Source: Opeltia flavorubescens (lineage: Eukaryota > Ascomycota > Lecanoromycetes > Teloschistales > Teloschistaceae). From it: DNA of 64,000 nt. Shown here piece by piece: positions 11,801-22,874 of the stretch. The notes under the pieces are model-generated. The model saw nothing but the letters and a program-made list of their open reading frames with translations. It was not told the DNA's origin and did not search any database. Location: NCBI GenBank assembly GCA_000442125.1, contig KE546965.1, positions 744,001-808,000 of the forward strand. Reading direction: 5' to 3'. The position numbers and the translations under genes are program-made. Numbering within the stretch: position 1 is the first letter of the stretch; every line of letters begins with the position of its first letter.

Positions 11801-12929
11801 CTTATTAGACTTTTGTACTCTCAAACGTCAAGATTGCAGCGCTGCAGTTAGTTGCCCATATGCTGATGTTGACGTTGCTTCCATGCATAAGCAAAGACCT
11901 TTTACGATATCGGACGTGAATTGAAAATTGGGGGTGTAGCAGAATATGAGATGGGTACAAGAAAATCGAAGGACCGGAAGATATTGTAGCGTAAGCACAT
12001 GAAAATATAAAGTGGCTTTCAAGAAAATTTAGAACTCGGCTCAGCTAGCGGCAGCCTTAGCCGAGGCATTAGAGCAGGTTGCGCCTAGCGCAGATCCCAA
12101 TCTAATCTAATCTCTAAGCCTCATTTTGTCAGAGTGACGCCTGCGCTTAACATAAAGGAAATTCGAATTGTCCAAGCGCTTCAACACCGCCAATATGCCT
12201 ATTGAGCGCTCCTTGACTCACTTGGATGTAGCCAAAGTCAGCTGCAGGATCAAGGTAGATTCATGCTCCTGTGGACAACTTGGAATTGTTCATACTTTGG
12301 TAAGACAGCTGGCAATTGCTTATTGGCGAGCAAAGTGTGCTGATGATCGCATTTGGTCTTGTGCTGAGCGTGACCATCATCGCCTCATAAGTGCTGATGC
12401 TTCTTTGGATGCTCACCTATAGGATTTCTCCGATGATGCTTGCGATATCAAGTAATCTTATAATCCTACCTGTGCTGTCACTAGGCTGTGTGCTTGCAGC
12501 AAGGCAAAGCCTCATATGCGCTATGCGCAACCGCCCCTGGTATCTACCAGTCCTTTTGCTATGGTTGCGGGAACTATCCGGAAATGTAGTAGGTATCCAT
12601 CATCCGCACGTATCGCACTTGGAAATGTGGGGGTTTGTAGAGTACTATTCGCGCGGGACCTTCGTCTGTCTTCACAGGGACCCAGGTCCGCATAGCCTGA
12701 CGACTCGGGTATCTCATGCAGCTTCTGAAAGTCGCTTATTAGCCTACTCTTCGTCATATTGTGTTACGAATTCCTATCCGCGCCTAAGTACTCCTTATTT
12801 TGATATATGGCCTTCGTTACTCTCCTTTCAATTCACTTCTTTTGCTCGCCGATTATGTTTGATCGGCCCCAAATTTCTTAATATTGCTACTTCTATCGAT
12901 GAATTCCTGTGAGAAACTGGATAATTAAG
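11801..12929. other. divergent intergenic region, no gene seen
   Basis: Shared upstream region of new1 (-) and the STAND-N ORF (+). Short open frames at 12168..12912 show no motif. Confidence 0.6.
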
Positions 12930-13376
12930 ATGCCCGATTCAATCTCCATATCATCCACCATTGGTGGGACAGCGGCATTAGTGGCGGCGTGCGGAAAGAC
13001 TATCAAATATCTTTATGGCATTAATCAGACATACCGAGATGCTGGCTCGATCACCAGGTCGATCACTCAAGAGTTGGCTACTATACAATGTGCCTGGAAC
13101 GTCATACAGGATATGTTGGAACAGCGGAAGTACCTGGATGATATGAACCATGAGCTTCTTTTACAACTTAATCAAACCATCGAGCATGGGAGGCAAACCC
13201 TCACACTTCTGAACAACGAGTTATCTTCAGCTATGAAGCTCTCATCTACCGGAGAGCAGGTTCTCCGCCGGCGGTCCGCGATCGTCTGGAATGAGAGGCG
13301 TTTAAGAACCCACCAAGACAGGATCAGGGGACAAATAATGTCTATGAGCCTACTCATCTCCCTTCTTCGATCGTAA
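12930..13376 (+). CDS. fungal STAND-type N-terminal helical domain ORF
   Basis: MPDSISISSTIGGTAALVAA then helices ending in RRRSAIVWNERRLRTHQDRI and SLLISLL match the roughly 140-residue N-terminal signalling domain found on fungal NLR/STAND and ankyrin proteins. It is 148 aa if it ends at the stop at 13374. A good intron (GTAAGG...TTACAG, 13373..13414, 42 nt) begins exactly at that point and leads into the ankyrin ORF, but the joined frames do not agree. It is either the first exon of one gene with a frame problem, or a stand-alone small domain protein. The start ATG is the second in the open frame, chosen because MPDSI fits the family. Confidence 0.65.
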   Translation: MPDSISISSTIGGTAALVAACGKTIKYLYGINQTYRDAGSITRSITQELATIQCAWNVIQDMLEQRKYLDDMNHELLLQLNQTIEHGRQTLTLLNNELSSAMKLSSTGEQVLRRRSAIVWNERRLRTHQDRIRGQIMSMSLLISLLRS

Positions 13377-13423
13377 GGTCCCTTGCTCTGAGTCACCTGG
13401 GGAGAAAGTTACAGGCTCTCAAG

Positions 13424-15343
13424 ATGCCCCAACACCACCACAAGAACACGACTGAGGACCGGCTGACTCGTTTTAGGCCTGCATCACGGCAGCAACGGGA
13501 ATCCGTAGAATACGATAGCCCGATCATCTACCACTCGCCACACTCATCCTCCTATTTGCCTGATCAGTCATCTGCTTTACCCTTCGAACTCGAAGGTCAG
13601 GATCTTGAGAATCATCACGTATATCACGAAATGAGCATTGGCGGCACCACTCATCGCGAGCTGAGTGTTATCAACGAAGCCCTCTACGAACTGGAAGACG
13701 ACAATTTCAACCATCAACGATCATTCGTATCGAGTCTTCCATCAAGTCCAACGATTAAACGAAAGTCACAGTTCAAAGATACCAGAAAGCATCAACACAA
13801 TTTAAATGTTGAGAGATCTTCAAGACCTATCGTGCAGAACAAGCGGCGCCATTCAGATGGTGAACTCGCAACTCAAGTCATGTTCCGGCGTCCGGAAGAC
13901 ATCAATCACATCCCGACTGATTCTGCGAGTGACGCCGACGAAGAATCTATCAAAGACGCGACCTGTATGAGGCTTGCCCCCTTGAATGCAAAAGTCATTA
14001 TGATATCCAAACAAAAGATACAGGACGGAGTGGTGAATGATAGTGTTCCTTCCCTTGTGGGGAATCCCTTGCGTGATTCTCCAAAACGACAGAGCAAGGG
14101 CCACGCAGACGAAGGGAATATAGCTGTCCAGTTACCCGCGGAGGACTTGAAGGACCAAAGCAGTCCGGATCAACTGGAGTCGGCCCTACACTATGCGTGT
14201 CAGCGTGGCGATATCCGAATTGTCAATGAAATCCTTAAAGAGAACGTGAACGTGCACAGCCGCGTTCAGGAGGCCAACTCTGATCTCCTTGGCCCTACAA
14301 CCATTCACCTCACAGCTATGCACGGTCACTCTGACGTAGCTCTGATTCTGCTCAAACACGGCGCTCGTCCTAACGATCATGGCCACGGTCACCGCCGGCC
14401 ACTTCACGAAGCTGCCGAAAGCAGCAATGAGACCATGATCTCGGTACTACTTGAGCACGGGGCTCGACCCAATGTCTTCGACAACGATGGGATCGAACCT
14501 CTGCATATTGCGTGTAGGAACGGGTCATTGAAAATTGCACGGCTACTCATTGACGCCGGAGCTTCGGTCTCAGCTCTTGACAATGACATGTATCACCCAT
14601 TGCATCACCTCGCGCAGGGTTGTGGCGATCCATACTTTGCCACATTTCTCATTGATCAAGGCTGCGACCTCGAAGCAAAGACGTCCCAAGGGTATACTGC
14701 TCTCCAACTTGCATGCATATCTGGTAACATCCAATTACTTGAGGTATTGCTTTACCATGGTGCTTCTCCAGAAGCTGGAGAACGACTAGCAAAACCTCTA
14801 GCATTGGCAATTGCCGGTGGCCACATGAGAACTGCTCGTTACTTACTGGAAAGTGGCGTGGAAGTCAATTATCACAGCCCCAATACACACGAGACGATAG
14901 TGCACCTTGTCGCCGGAGACATTGGTAGTAAGAGCGGTCGTAACCGAGTGGTCAATGGAGACGTCATTTCTTTGCTGCGCCAGTATGGTGCTAACATCAA
15001 CTCACAAGATGCCAGAGGAGACACTCCACTGCACGTTGCGGTTTCAGCAGTTACCTCGAGAAATCGCCAAAGCCAACGAGCTACTGTAAACGCTCTATTG
15101 AAAAACGGAGCTAGGGCCGACATCCAGAATTATGATGGCTGCTACCCGCTGACTTTGGCGTCCCGCAATCCTGACTTTCAAATCTTCCGGGTTGTGCTGG
15201 CCGCTTCGATTGACAGACTCCCTGACAAGCATCTAGCCGGCATTGACCGAGAAATGCGCAAGGAGAAGGAGCCCGCCCTCCGTTCTAGTTTGAAGGAGAT
15301 CACTCCTCTACTGAGAACAGCCTTAGTTGCACGTGCTCTGTAG
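13424..15343 (+). CDS. ankyrin-repeat protein
   Basis: 639 aa. Residues 1-230 are a disordered Ser/His/Arg-rich linker. From about residue 245 (ALHYACQRGDIRIVNEILKE) eight to nine ankyrin repeats follow, for example TIHLTAMHGHSDVALILLKH, PLHEAAESSNETMISVLLEH, PLHIACRNGSLKIARLLIDA, ALQLACISGNIQLLEVLLYH and PLHVAVSAV, running to about residue 600. It has no nucleotide-binding domain. Read with the helical ORF just upstream, this looks like the C-terminal part of a signalling-domain/ankyrin receptor. Ankyrin repeats suggest ligand or partner recognition in the cytoplasm. The ATG at 13424 may be internal to a longer protein. Confidence 0.85.
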   Translation: MPQHHHKNTTEDRLTRFRPASRQQRESVEYDSPIIYHSPHSSSYLPDQSSALPFELEGQDLENHHVYHEMSIGGTTHRELSVINEALYELEDDNFNHQRSFVSSLPSSPTIKRKSQFKDTRKHQHNLNVERSSRPIVQNKRRHSDGELATQVMFRRPEDINHIPTDSASDADEESIKDATCMRLAPLNAKVIMISKQKIQDGVVNDSVPSLVGNPLRDSPKRQSKGHADEGNIAVQLPAEDLKDQSSPDQLESALHYACQRGDIRIVNEILKENVNVHSRVQEANSDLLGPTTIHLTAMHGHSDVALILLKHGARPNDHGHGHRRPLHEAAESSNETMISVLLEHGARPNVFDNDGIEPLHIACRNGSLKIARLLIDAGASVSALDNDMYHPLHHLAQGCGDPYFATFLIDQGCDLEAKTSQGYTALQLACISGNIQLLEVLLYHGASPEAGERLAKPLALAIAGGHMRTARYLLESGVEVNYHSPNTHETIVHLVAGDIGSKSGRNRVVNGDVISLLRQYGANINSQDARGDTPLHVAVSAVTSRNRQSQRATVNALLKNGARADIQNYDGCYPLTLASRNPDFQIFRVVLAASIDRLPDKHLAGIDREMRKEKEPALRSSLKEITPLLRTALVARAL

Positions 15344-15758
15344 GCCTAGTCTCGAATAGCAAGTCAAGTTTCCTGATAGCATTACTGGGGTCATCAATAT
15401 ACCAATGCTTTTACAGCGAAGGCGTTTGAATGTTCTCGACACCGGGTTGGAATTTATGAATTACGCAGCATTTTGGAGAGAATGATAACAAATTCGGCGT
15501 TTCTCTTCTCTTTCGCATAATAGAATGTCATACTTTCCAGTCTCGGGTCCTTTCAAAATATCGCTGGCGTCGCTCCTTCCCTAACGAGCATCATCTAGGC
15601 TGTTTCCCCAGAAATTCAGCCTTACTTATTGAACTCATCTTGAGAAATATGCACATTGAACTATTCAAGCATTCCTAGGGTGATATCACCTGGTCTATCC
15701 TCATATCTTATTCAAAAACGCGCTGTGCGCCTGTCCGAGCTTCGCTCCAGGCATCATA
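15344..15758. other. intergenic, no gene seen
   Basis: 3' flank of the ankyrin gene and promoter of the lysozyme-like gene. Confidence 0.6.
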
Positions 15759-16834
15759 ATGATCACAGAACCTGTCAGTATCCGCTTTTCCATCCTATGT
15801 CCTGACTGATCTGGATTCAGTTATTCGCCGCGATGATGGCCAGCATCTGGGTTCTGATATGGAGCCTATGCAACGTCTACGAAGCTGAGATCGTGGCCTT
15901 CTTCAACAAACCCGGGAGGATTCCTCATCGTTCTCTCCTACGGAGTGAATTTGATTACTCGGTCAATCCTTTTGGAGATCTTCCACTCGCTACGCCAGTA
16001 CCGGCGCCTGCACCTGCACCTATACCTGATTGGACGGAAGACCTTCCTCACAGCCCTGGAGTCGATGAATACAAGCTCTACACCGGCGATGGCAGTGTCG
16101 GGGCTGGTTGGCCCCATAAAGCTGAGTGGATGTCCTATAATGAGATGTACAGCCCTCTTCCTATCAATCATCAGCAGATAAAAAAAGCCTTGGGAAAAAT
16201 CTGACACGTCTACTTTTTTTCAAACAGGTTCACCGCCAACCTCCCCCTCATCTCCAAATCCTGCGCCCTATTCCACGTCCCCCCCAACACCGACCACGAA
16301 ATCGCATCCATCCACAACGCAACCCTCATCATCGCCCTCGAAACCAACACAGACCCGCGCTTCATCCTCGCTATCATAATGCAGGAATCCAACGGCTGCG
16401 TTCGAGCACCTACATCGTATTACTCCATCCGCAACCCAGGCCTCATGCAATCCCACAACGGACCCGCGACTTGTAATGAAGATGCCTCGCCCCGTACTCC
16501 ATGCCCCTACGTCATGATCGAGGAGATGATCCGTGAAGGTACCGCGGGCGCTGGAAGCGAGAATGATATCATGGGATTGGTGGAGGCGCTCAGGGCGGCG
16601 GAGGGGGAAGTGGATGATGTGGCGAGGTATTACCGCGCTGCGAGGATTTATAATAGTGGGAGTGTGGATCCGAGTGGGGATTTGGGGAGGGGAGTCGCGA
16701 CGCATTGTTATGCGAGCGATATTGCGAATCGGCTTAGGGGGTGGGTTATGAGTGAGGATGGTTGTGCGGAGTGTATGCAAAAGGGGTTGTTTGGGGTTTT
16801 GTGTGCGAGGAGTGGAAGTGCGGTTGCTGCTTAG
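15759..16834 (+). CDS. lysozyme-like (GH23/SLT-type) secreted or membrane-anchored protein
   Basis: Exons 15759..15773, 15821..16146, 16228..16834, 948 nt, 315 aa. The N-terminus MITEPLFAAMMASIWVLIWS is a hydrophobic signal or anchor, then a linker with a PVPAPAPAPIP run. The second half has FILAIIMQESNGCVRAPTSY and RNPGLMQSHNGPATCN. These match, from memory, fungal proteins with the lysozyme-like fold of bacterial soluble lytic transglycosylases, the E in QESNG being the candidate catalytic acid. Such enzymes cut peptidoglycan and could act against bacteria. Exon joins restore SYNEMFTANLPLISKSC. The small first exon is less certain; starting at 15833 instead gives 306 aa. Confidence 0.75.
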
Positions 16835-18089
16835 GGGACGATGGAGAATGGTGCTGGAGAAGATGCGGTCCTAGGAGACTTGGAATGACTATCCTTTTTA
16901 GTTTCATGAGAATTTTATATCTCCTGAACGGGTTTGATTGAGAGTTTCACTTCGGATACGTGTATCACTCGAGAGAGAGAATGATAGAGGAGTCCCTTCT
17001 GGCGATACAAAATTCTCAGCTTGTTATGAGACCAGCAGGTAGTTCGTAACCTTCGAATAACGAGGGTTGAGAAGAAATAGACAAACTTTTTGGAATCATC
17101 TCGTTTCTCTTTAGATTTGGGACTGTGTTGAATTGATGACATATTTCGCTCATACATAGCCGCAATGGCTTTCAGGTCCTCTATTGACATGAGACACGTA
17201 TGGCTTTCATTGTGTTCAACTCGTGGCAGAGATGGAGTTTCGTAAGATATAATTATGGAGGATTTTGGTGCTTTGATTTGATTAGTGAAGGGAAGGCCCG
17301 GGGGGGGGGGTTTAGTGCCGACTGATTTTTTTGTTTTTCGTTAAGGGGGAGAAGGGAAGGGGGACGGCGTAGGTCCTAAATATTCAGAATAAAGATTGTG
17401 TTGACCGTTGCTAGATTTTTCTTGTGCGTGGAAGCTTTTGGATGGAAAGATATTTGGCGATAGGCTATGGGGTATATGAATGTTTGTTCTTTCCAGATAT
17501 GAGCAAATTTCCGTGGTGAAAATACTTACTGATCACATTTTATAGGATCATTTGATCACTGAGACTTTCATGCTGTCAACATTCGGTGTTTGGTGGAGTT
17601 TGGATGAAGGAGTCAGGAGGAAAAGGCGTAGGATGACTGGAAATGACCGCAATGCAGGAAAGTAGATACCAGGGATGATGTTGTTGTTTGAACTCTGGTG
17701 ACTGAGCATCGTATTTGGCAATGAAGGTGGTGACTCTCTTCATTGCTCTTTGCGTCATTCAAAATTTGGTAAAATTGGCAAAGACCATTTAGAATGACAT
17801 CGAAGGCTGTAATGAGAATTCAATAATCGTAGCCGATGGCTGTGCCTCTTTATCGCTAGCATTTTTAAAGCCCAGTCTAGAATCTTTTCGAAAGGTGGTT
17901 GACATAATACATACTATTGTGAACTTTACTAGTGCCATAACATTCAGGGTCGTAACCACTTTTATCAGCGGTGATGTCTTACCAAATACTTTTACTCAAC
18001 AGCCGAGGTTGAACAGACTAGATTGCGGGGAAAATCGATCTATGAAATGGTCATCTCTCGTTACCGTTGGAACCCTTTGTGCTGACGTT
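16835..18089. other. intergenic, no gene seen
   Basis: Convergent 3' flanks of the lysozyme-like and DUF6594 genes. A run of G occurs near 17300. No open frame has coding character. Confidence 0.55.
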
Positions 18090-19239
18090 TCAATGACTTT
18101 TGTTGTTGATGTTTCCCAGAAACACGACTAAGACAGCACAGTACCTAATCAAGACCATCAACAAGCGTTTTTTGACTCGAACGAGGATCGACACAAACCC
18201 TAGGATGTAAAGAGAGTGATGTACCACATGATGGGGAGGGACTCACCCAGCGGAAGCCGCAACAATCTCATGCCTCTTTGCTTTTGTAAACGCCGAAAGG
18301 ACGGCAGAGAATACCAGGGTGAACGCCAAGATTAAGACTATTGTATCCGTAGTCCTGGTGATGTGATTGTGGACGGATGCGTGGTAAAGCAGCCATATCG
18401 GTACCATAAGTAGGAATAAGATGAATGACGTGATGACCATTGTGACGCATTTTGAGATTCGGCGGCGGTCGTAGTAGTGAATTTTAGGGTTGTCCGTCCG
18501 GGCATTCGTTTCCTAATCGGGAATTAGTCATAGTAGTGGATATATTCCTCGTATTAGGGAGGCGGACCGCAGTGCAGAAGATCCACTGGGAACACATTAG
18601 ATCATCTAGTCTATAGAACAGTGATTAAGAATACTTACTCGAACAATTCGAATACCCCTGAAGAGCCTCAGCAAGCGCTCGAGAATGCCGTCAAGCCATG
18701 CATGTTCTCGGCCGGGTCGAAGCGTAACGAGATCTTCTTTCTCGTAGATCCAGGCCTGTTCCTCTTCGAAGAGCTGACCCCCACCCATTTCCATGTAACG
18801 GAGGACACTCCGGTAGTCTTTGGAAGAAGGCTTTTCGAGAGCTTGAAGTTGAGAGGCCTTGAGTATTAGCTCTGCTGCTGATACATTAGACACCTGAGCA
18901 ACTCGGATGTGTTACATCATGATTACAGTATTCAAGGAGGGTCTTTTCTAACGACCGCAGTAATTCTGGCCGGGTTCCAGATGATGTATTTGTGATGCTT
19001 TGTGGATCTCGATCTACGTCTTCTTTCCTAGACATAAGGTAGTTCCTTCTGTCATTGACGTTATCTGCTTGGTCCATAGCACGTAAATCGTTCTCCATGT
19101 GCCGAATCTCATCCTGCTTGTTGAGCAAGAGTCGTGAGAAGACAATGCCAAATCGTTTGTACACCATAAACGCCTCGTCGCTATCGAGGAAGCAAGCTAA
19201 TCTTGGAAATCCTTTGGGAAAGTCTTCGACTTGATTCAT
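18090..19239 (-). CDS. DUF6594-family membrane protein
   Basis: Four exons, complement(18090..18144, 18247..18512, 18639..18874, 18927..19239), 870 nt, 289 aa. The N-terminus has DFPKGFPRLACFLDSDEAFM and YKRFGIVFSRLLLNKQDEI, then ELILKASQLQALEKPSSKDY, LVTLRPGREHAWLDGILERL and three C-terminal membrane helices ending in FTKAKRHEIVAASAGYCAVL and VVFLGN. This is the full order of the fungal DUF6594 family: a cytosolic helical domain plus three TM helices. Molecular role unknown. Every junction rebuilt the family consensus, including a 52-nt intron with branch TCTAAT at 18875..18926. Confidence 0.88.
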
Positions 19240-19822
19240 CGATTATAATCAGCACACGCTGCGATTGGCAATGGCCATAATCATACGTTTTGGAATGCTG
19301 ATATCGGCCATTGCTTCGTCCATGCGAAGACTCGTTCTAATCGAGAATTTGGTCGTGGGAATCGATGGAATCAAACCCCAAAATCTCGATTTGAGATCAT
19401 CGGCTTTGGATAATTAGCTAAAGTCCATCAAATCTCATCAGGACACAGGCTTACGCCACGTAGACCTCGACGTGCTTGTCACTGTAGGGGACGACACAAC
19501 TGCTGTGCTCCCTGTAGGAGTCTTCGTCATGTCACAGGGTTTTTCATCGTTAAAATTGCTTCCGTGACCTTCTTCCAGAGTCATCAGATGTCCAATGGAC
19601 ATAGCGTCTGCGGAATGCATCTTGACTTCGTATGAGGCACATAAAGAAATATTTGGAATGTGGATAATTGAGCAAACCAACAGGCTACATGAGCCGATTA
19701 AATAACATCTCGTCCACGGCTTCAGCCTTGGCTTGGGAGATATAAGGAAACTTGGTATACGTCTCAGCAAACAGTAAGCAAGGGAGGTGTGGGCAGCCGC
19801 CTGAATCCACCCAATCCTGCAT
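19240..19822. other. intergenic, no gene seen
   Basis: DUF6594 promoter side. The open frame 19438..19770 on the minus strand is Ser/Thr-rich at its end but shows no domain. Confidence 0.5.
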
Positions 19823-20193
19823 TCATTGGAGATCTCTCTCTGCGGTCACACCTGCAATCGCATTGCCTTTGTAGTCGTTCAAAGTGTACTCCCAGCGATG
19901 GCTGACGGCGTTATACTTCGCCGATACCACTGTGACGTCGTAGACGAATGCTCCTCTCGAGTCCTTCTTTCGTAGCTTCCTGCCGTTGGAATATTTTCGC
20001 GGGCGCTAGAAGACGGGCATCAATTGGTACATATCTTTGATGAGGCTGCATTATGCCTTCTTACTTCCTCATTTTCTGTCCTATCAACATCCGCCCTGTC
20101 GGTAGGAACATAGACTCCTTGCTACGGTATGATCATCAGTCCTCCGATATCCAATTGGTGGTCGCAATGTCTCACAGCCGAAGGTTCGCTCAT
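19823..20193 (-). CDS. small protein of unknown function (85 aa)
   Basis: Too short and split to appear as one open frame. Exons complement(19823..20005, 20065..20121, 20176..20193), 258 nt, with GTGAGA and GTAAGA donors, CCGTAG and TTCTAG acceptors. The protein reads MSEPSAQGVYVPTDRADV..., then KLRKKDSRGAFVYDVTVVSA and HRWEYTLNDYKGNAIAGVTA, ending ERDLQ. The alternating beta-strand pattern recalls small fungal proteins with an SH3/Tudor-like barrel, but this is only an impression. A 5' extension is possible: the frame is open upstream through the region containing SLDFHQIKHKTIH. Confidence 0.6.
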
Positions 20194-20337
20194 TGTGATA
20201 CGATGGATGGTTTTATGCTTGATTTGATGGAAATCGAGAGACTGGTTGGCAAAGTTAAAGGCAAACCGCAAAAGGCGTCGGGCAGGATCCAATTTGTAAT
20301 GACCTAGGCAGACGCCCATTTGGACAGCCCATCTGTG

Positions 20338-20559
20338 CTACAGGAATTGAGGCTCTACCTTCGGCCTGGATTGGCATTGCAGACATTGGAGCGCTTCGTA
20401 ATTTCCCAGAGCTTTCATGAGATTGCAGTCTTGTGCTACACGAAAGAGGGGATCTTCCAGATGTGGGAGGTGTGCTATGCAACACGATTGGCAGTCCAGA
20501 CCAGGCAAAGTGCCAGCGCACCACGCCCGACAAGCAGCTCCCCGACTTTCGCGGTCGCT
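20338..20559 (-). other. open frame with paired cysteines, possible exon
   Basis: Reads CAGTLPGLDCQSCCIAHLPH, then LEDPLFRVAQDCNLMKALGN and ALQCLQCQSRPK. It looks coding but has no suitable ATG. A donor AAG|GTAGAG and an acceptor CCAACCAG could splice it in phase onto the 85-aa gene just downstream on the same strand. No family recognised. Confidence 0.35.
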
Positions 20560-20873
20560 TTACTTCCTCCATCTCTATTCCGAACAACGCAATGCATTCG
20601 GAGGAGAAGCCTTGCACCCAGCCGCGAGCAGATGATGAGGGGCACAAAGCACTCGAGGCAACGTTCTCGGCAAAGAAGCTCTTGGTGACGGGGCGCGATT
20701 ACAGCAGTGCCTTCTTCCCTCAGCCTCTACGTCCACCAGACCGTGTTTGCTGCAGGAAAACAGGTTCAGTATCAGGCGTGATCAGAATCAATACCATAAG
20801 AAGCCTTAGGCTCCGGATTACTTCGAAATGGATTTGCTTGGCCTGTGCCGCGATTGGTTGTTTGCGTGCCGAT

Positions 20874-20879
20874 TTATAA
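20874..20879 (+). promoter_or_regulatory. TATA-like element before the caspase-like gene
   Basis: TTATAA about 95 nt upstream of the ATG at 20973, a spacing usual for a core promoter plus 5' UTR. Seen by eye only. Confidence 0.3.
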
Positions 20880-20972
20880 GGGAGTCTCTCAATTTCAGGC
20901 GTGTCTTTTTCGAAAGCAAAGGTCCAGCAGTGTTAAATACTCGCCCACCAATCCTGACCATTGTGGAGCTCC

Positions 20973-22515
20973 ATGGATTCCATCAAACCAGCTCCACTCC
21001 CAACCAATCCCCGCATCGAATTGGAAGATCCCTCCACCGTAGATTACGAAACGGAAGACGAGATCGACGCTTCCAAATACCAAGTTGCCTGGACCAATGT
21101 CATGGAAGAGGGGGAGTATGTGACACCTTCAACATATCAGAATGTCGTGGTCTTGATTCTCTGCTGGGCCGACGATTGCTCAGACTTTGATACTAAAGAT
21201 GAGATCTCCAGACTCAAATTGGTCTTTGAAGAAGGCTTTAGGTACCTCGTTACCATTGAATACCTGGACGCGAAAGCAGAGCAACGTCTTCAGGTCCAAT
21301 TGAACGGAAAGGTTGCTCGTTTTGTCGAAGTCCACGACAAGCCCAATACATTACTTATTGTATACTACGCCGGTCATGGCAAGCCTGGAGAATATTGGGG
21401 CGACTTGGAGATATTTGGGTATACCAGATCGAAGGGCGACCAAGAAGAAAGGCTTGCTAATTTAGTTTTGTAGCCAGACATCGCCAAACGATCCTCGAGA
21501 CCCGACCAAACGTGCTTGCAACCGTGTCGTGTGGAATAAGACTGAGGAGCTATTGAAGCCCGCAGCCTCAGACGTCTTCGAGATATTTGACTGGTGAGTC
21601 CATATATATTGTCAAGAGATGACTGTTGATTGTGAAACGTAGCTGCTACGCCGGCGTCCTGGGACAAACTCGTGGAGGCAACAGGTTGGTAAATCTGTAC
21701 CGCAGCGTGGCACAGGGTTAATTGATATTAGGCTTTTCGAATACCTTGCCGCAGCAGGGAGCCTGGGAACCACGGAGGTCCCAGGACCAGCGTCCTTTAC
21801 ATCTGCGCTCATCTTTGCCCTCGAAAGTTTGAGAGAGGAGAAGGCGGAGGGCCGATTTACGACAGACGAGCTTTTGCGTAAGATTACGAAGGAGGCTCCA
21901 TATTTTCCTAAAAACCAAAACCCGGTGTTGTCCGATCGAGAGCATAAGAAACCAGCAGGAGGTCGTATCATGCTCCACCCTCTGCGATCCGATCAGACAA
22001 AAATTGGGAATACTTCTTCCGATATCTCAGGGATTCATGCAAACGGTCACGTCGTGACTATGCACTTCGAGTTTGGGAGAGGAAAGCCGTCGGAAGAACA
22101 AGTGAAGACCCTTGGACGACATTTCAACCACTTGTTCGAGCGCAACACTTTTGGAGTCCATCGCGTTCGGTGGGGAGGCATACGGAGGTCGACTTTTGGA
22201 CTCGTCGCACACAGATTTCGTGGCTCCTTGCGAAAGCGTCGAGCGAGTGGCATAGGCCGGCCTGCCATACTCACAAAGTACGGAGGTCCTCGATCATTAC
22301 CTGCAATAGCCACAAAGAACAATGGACTCCTGTCTCCACAAACGGCAGGATCCGAATGTCATGAATCGGCAGGGGACGAATCATCTGGGTCAGTTGTACT
22401 ATCGTCAGTCCAAAATTCTGACGTGGAGGGAGAGCTGGACTCGGCTACGATGAATGCTCGGCAACTTCAGGAGACAACTGAAAGACCAGAGGAGAGTATT
22501 TCACATGCTAAATGA
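20973..22515 (+). CDS. caspase-like domain protein (peptidase C14 fold)
   Basis: Exons 20973..21418, 21474..21593, 21643..21684, 21732..22515, 1392 nt, 463 aa. The dyad is visible: LLIVYYAGHGKPG (His near residue 136) and DVFEIFDCCYAG (Cys near residue 190). Between them lies GQTSPNDPRDPTKRACNRVV. After the caspase fold comes an accessory region (FTSALIFALESLREEKAEGR, TTDELLRKITKEAPYFPKNQ) and a Ser-rich tail. It differs from classic fungal metacaspases in lacking the Pro/Gln-rich N-terminus. Related caspase-like domains are found as effectors near or fused to fungal NLRs. It is likely a cytosolic cysteine protease; specificity is unknown. The third exon is only 42 nt but carries the residues just after the catalytic Cys. 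Confidence 0.88.
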
Positions 22516-22874
22516 CATGACAAGACGTTGGCTGGCAAGAAAGAATGTTCCTCTTGCTAAGTCAATTTTTCTTTAGACCTTTCGCCACTAGCGCGTCTTG
22601 GCAAGTTGCTGACCAAGCTTCATCATTGTCCAATTAAACCAATCTATTCCCTCTCTCCCAACATCTTGATTCTAGATCACTTGTAATCTTTCCTATGTAC
22701 ACTCATTGAAGTTGAAAATGGTTCACGATATACTTAGAGACGCTCTCATACCTCCTAATTGCTTACATAAAACGAAGTTGTTTCCTGCACCGGTGTGAAA
22801 ATGACATGACCGAGAGACTGATGTACTGACACTATGTACGGGCAACTGCATCCAGGGCGACACCTCGAAGATTA
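22516..22874. other. intergenic, no gene seen
   Basis: 3' flank of the caspase-like gene. Confidence 0.6.

Noticed and set aside
16268-16780. 170-codon minus-strand open frame
   Set aside because: Antisense to the lysozyme-like exon; composition is that of a shadow frame.
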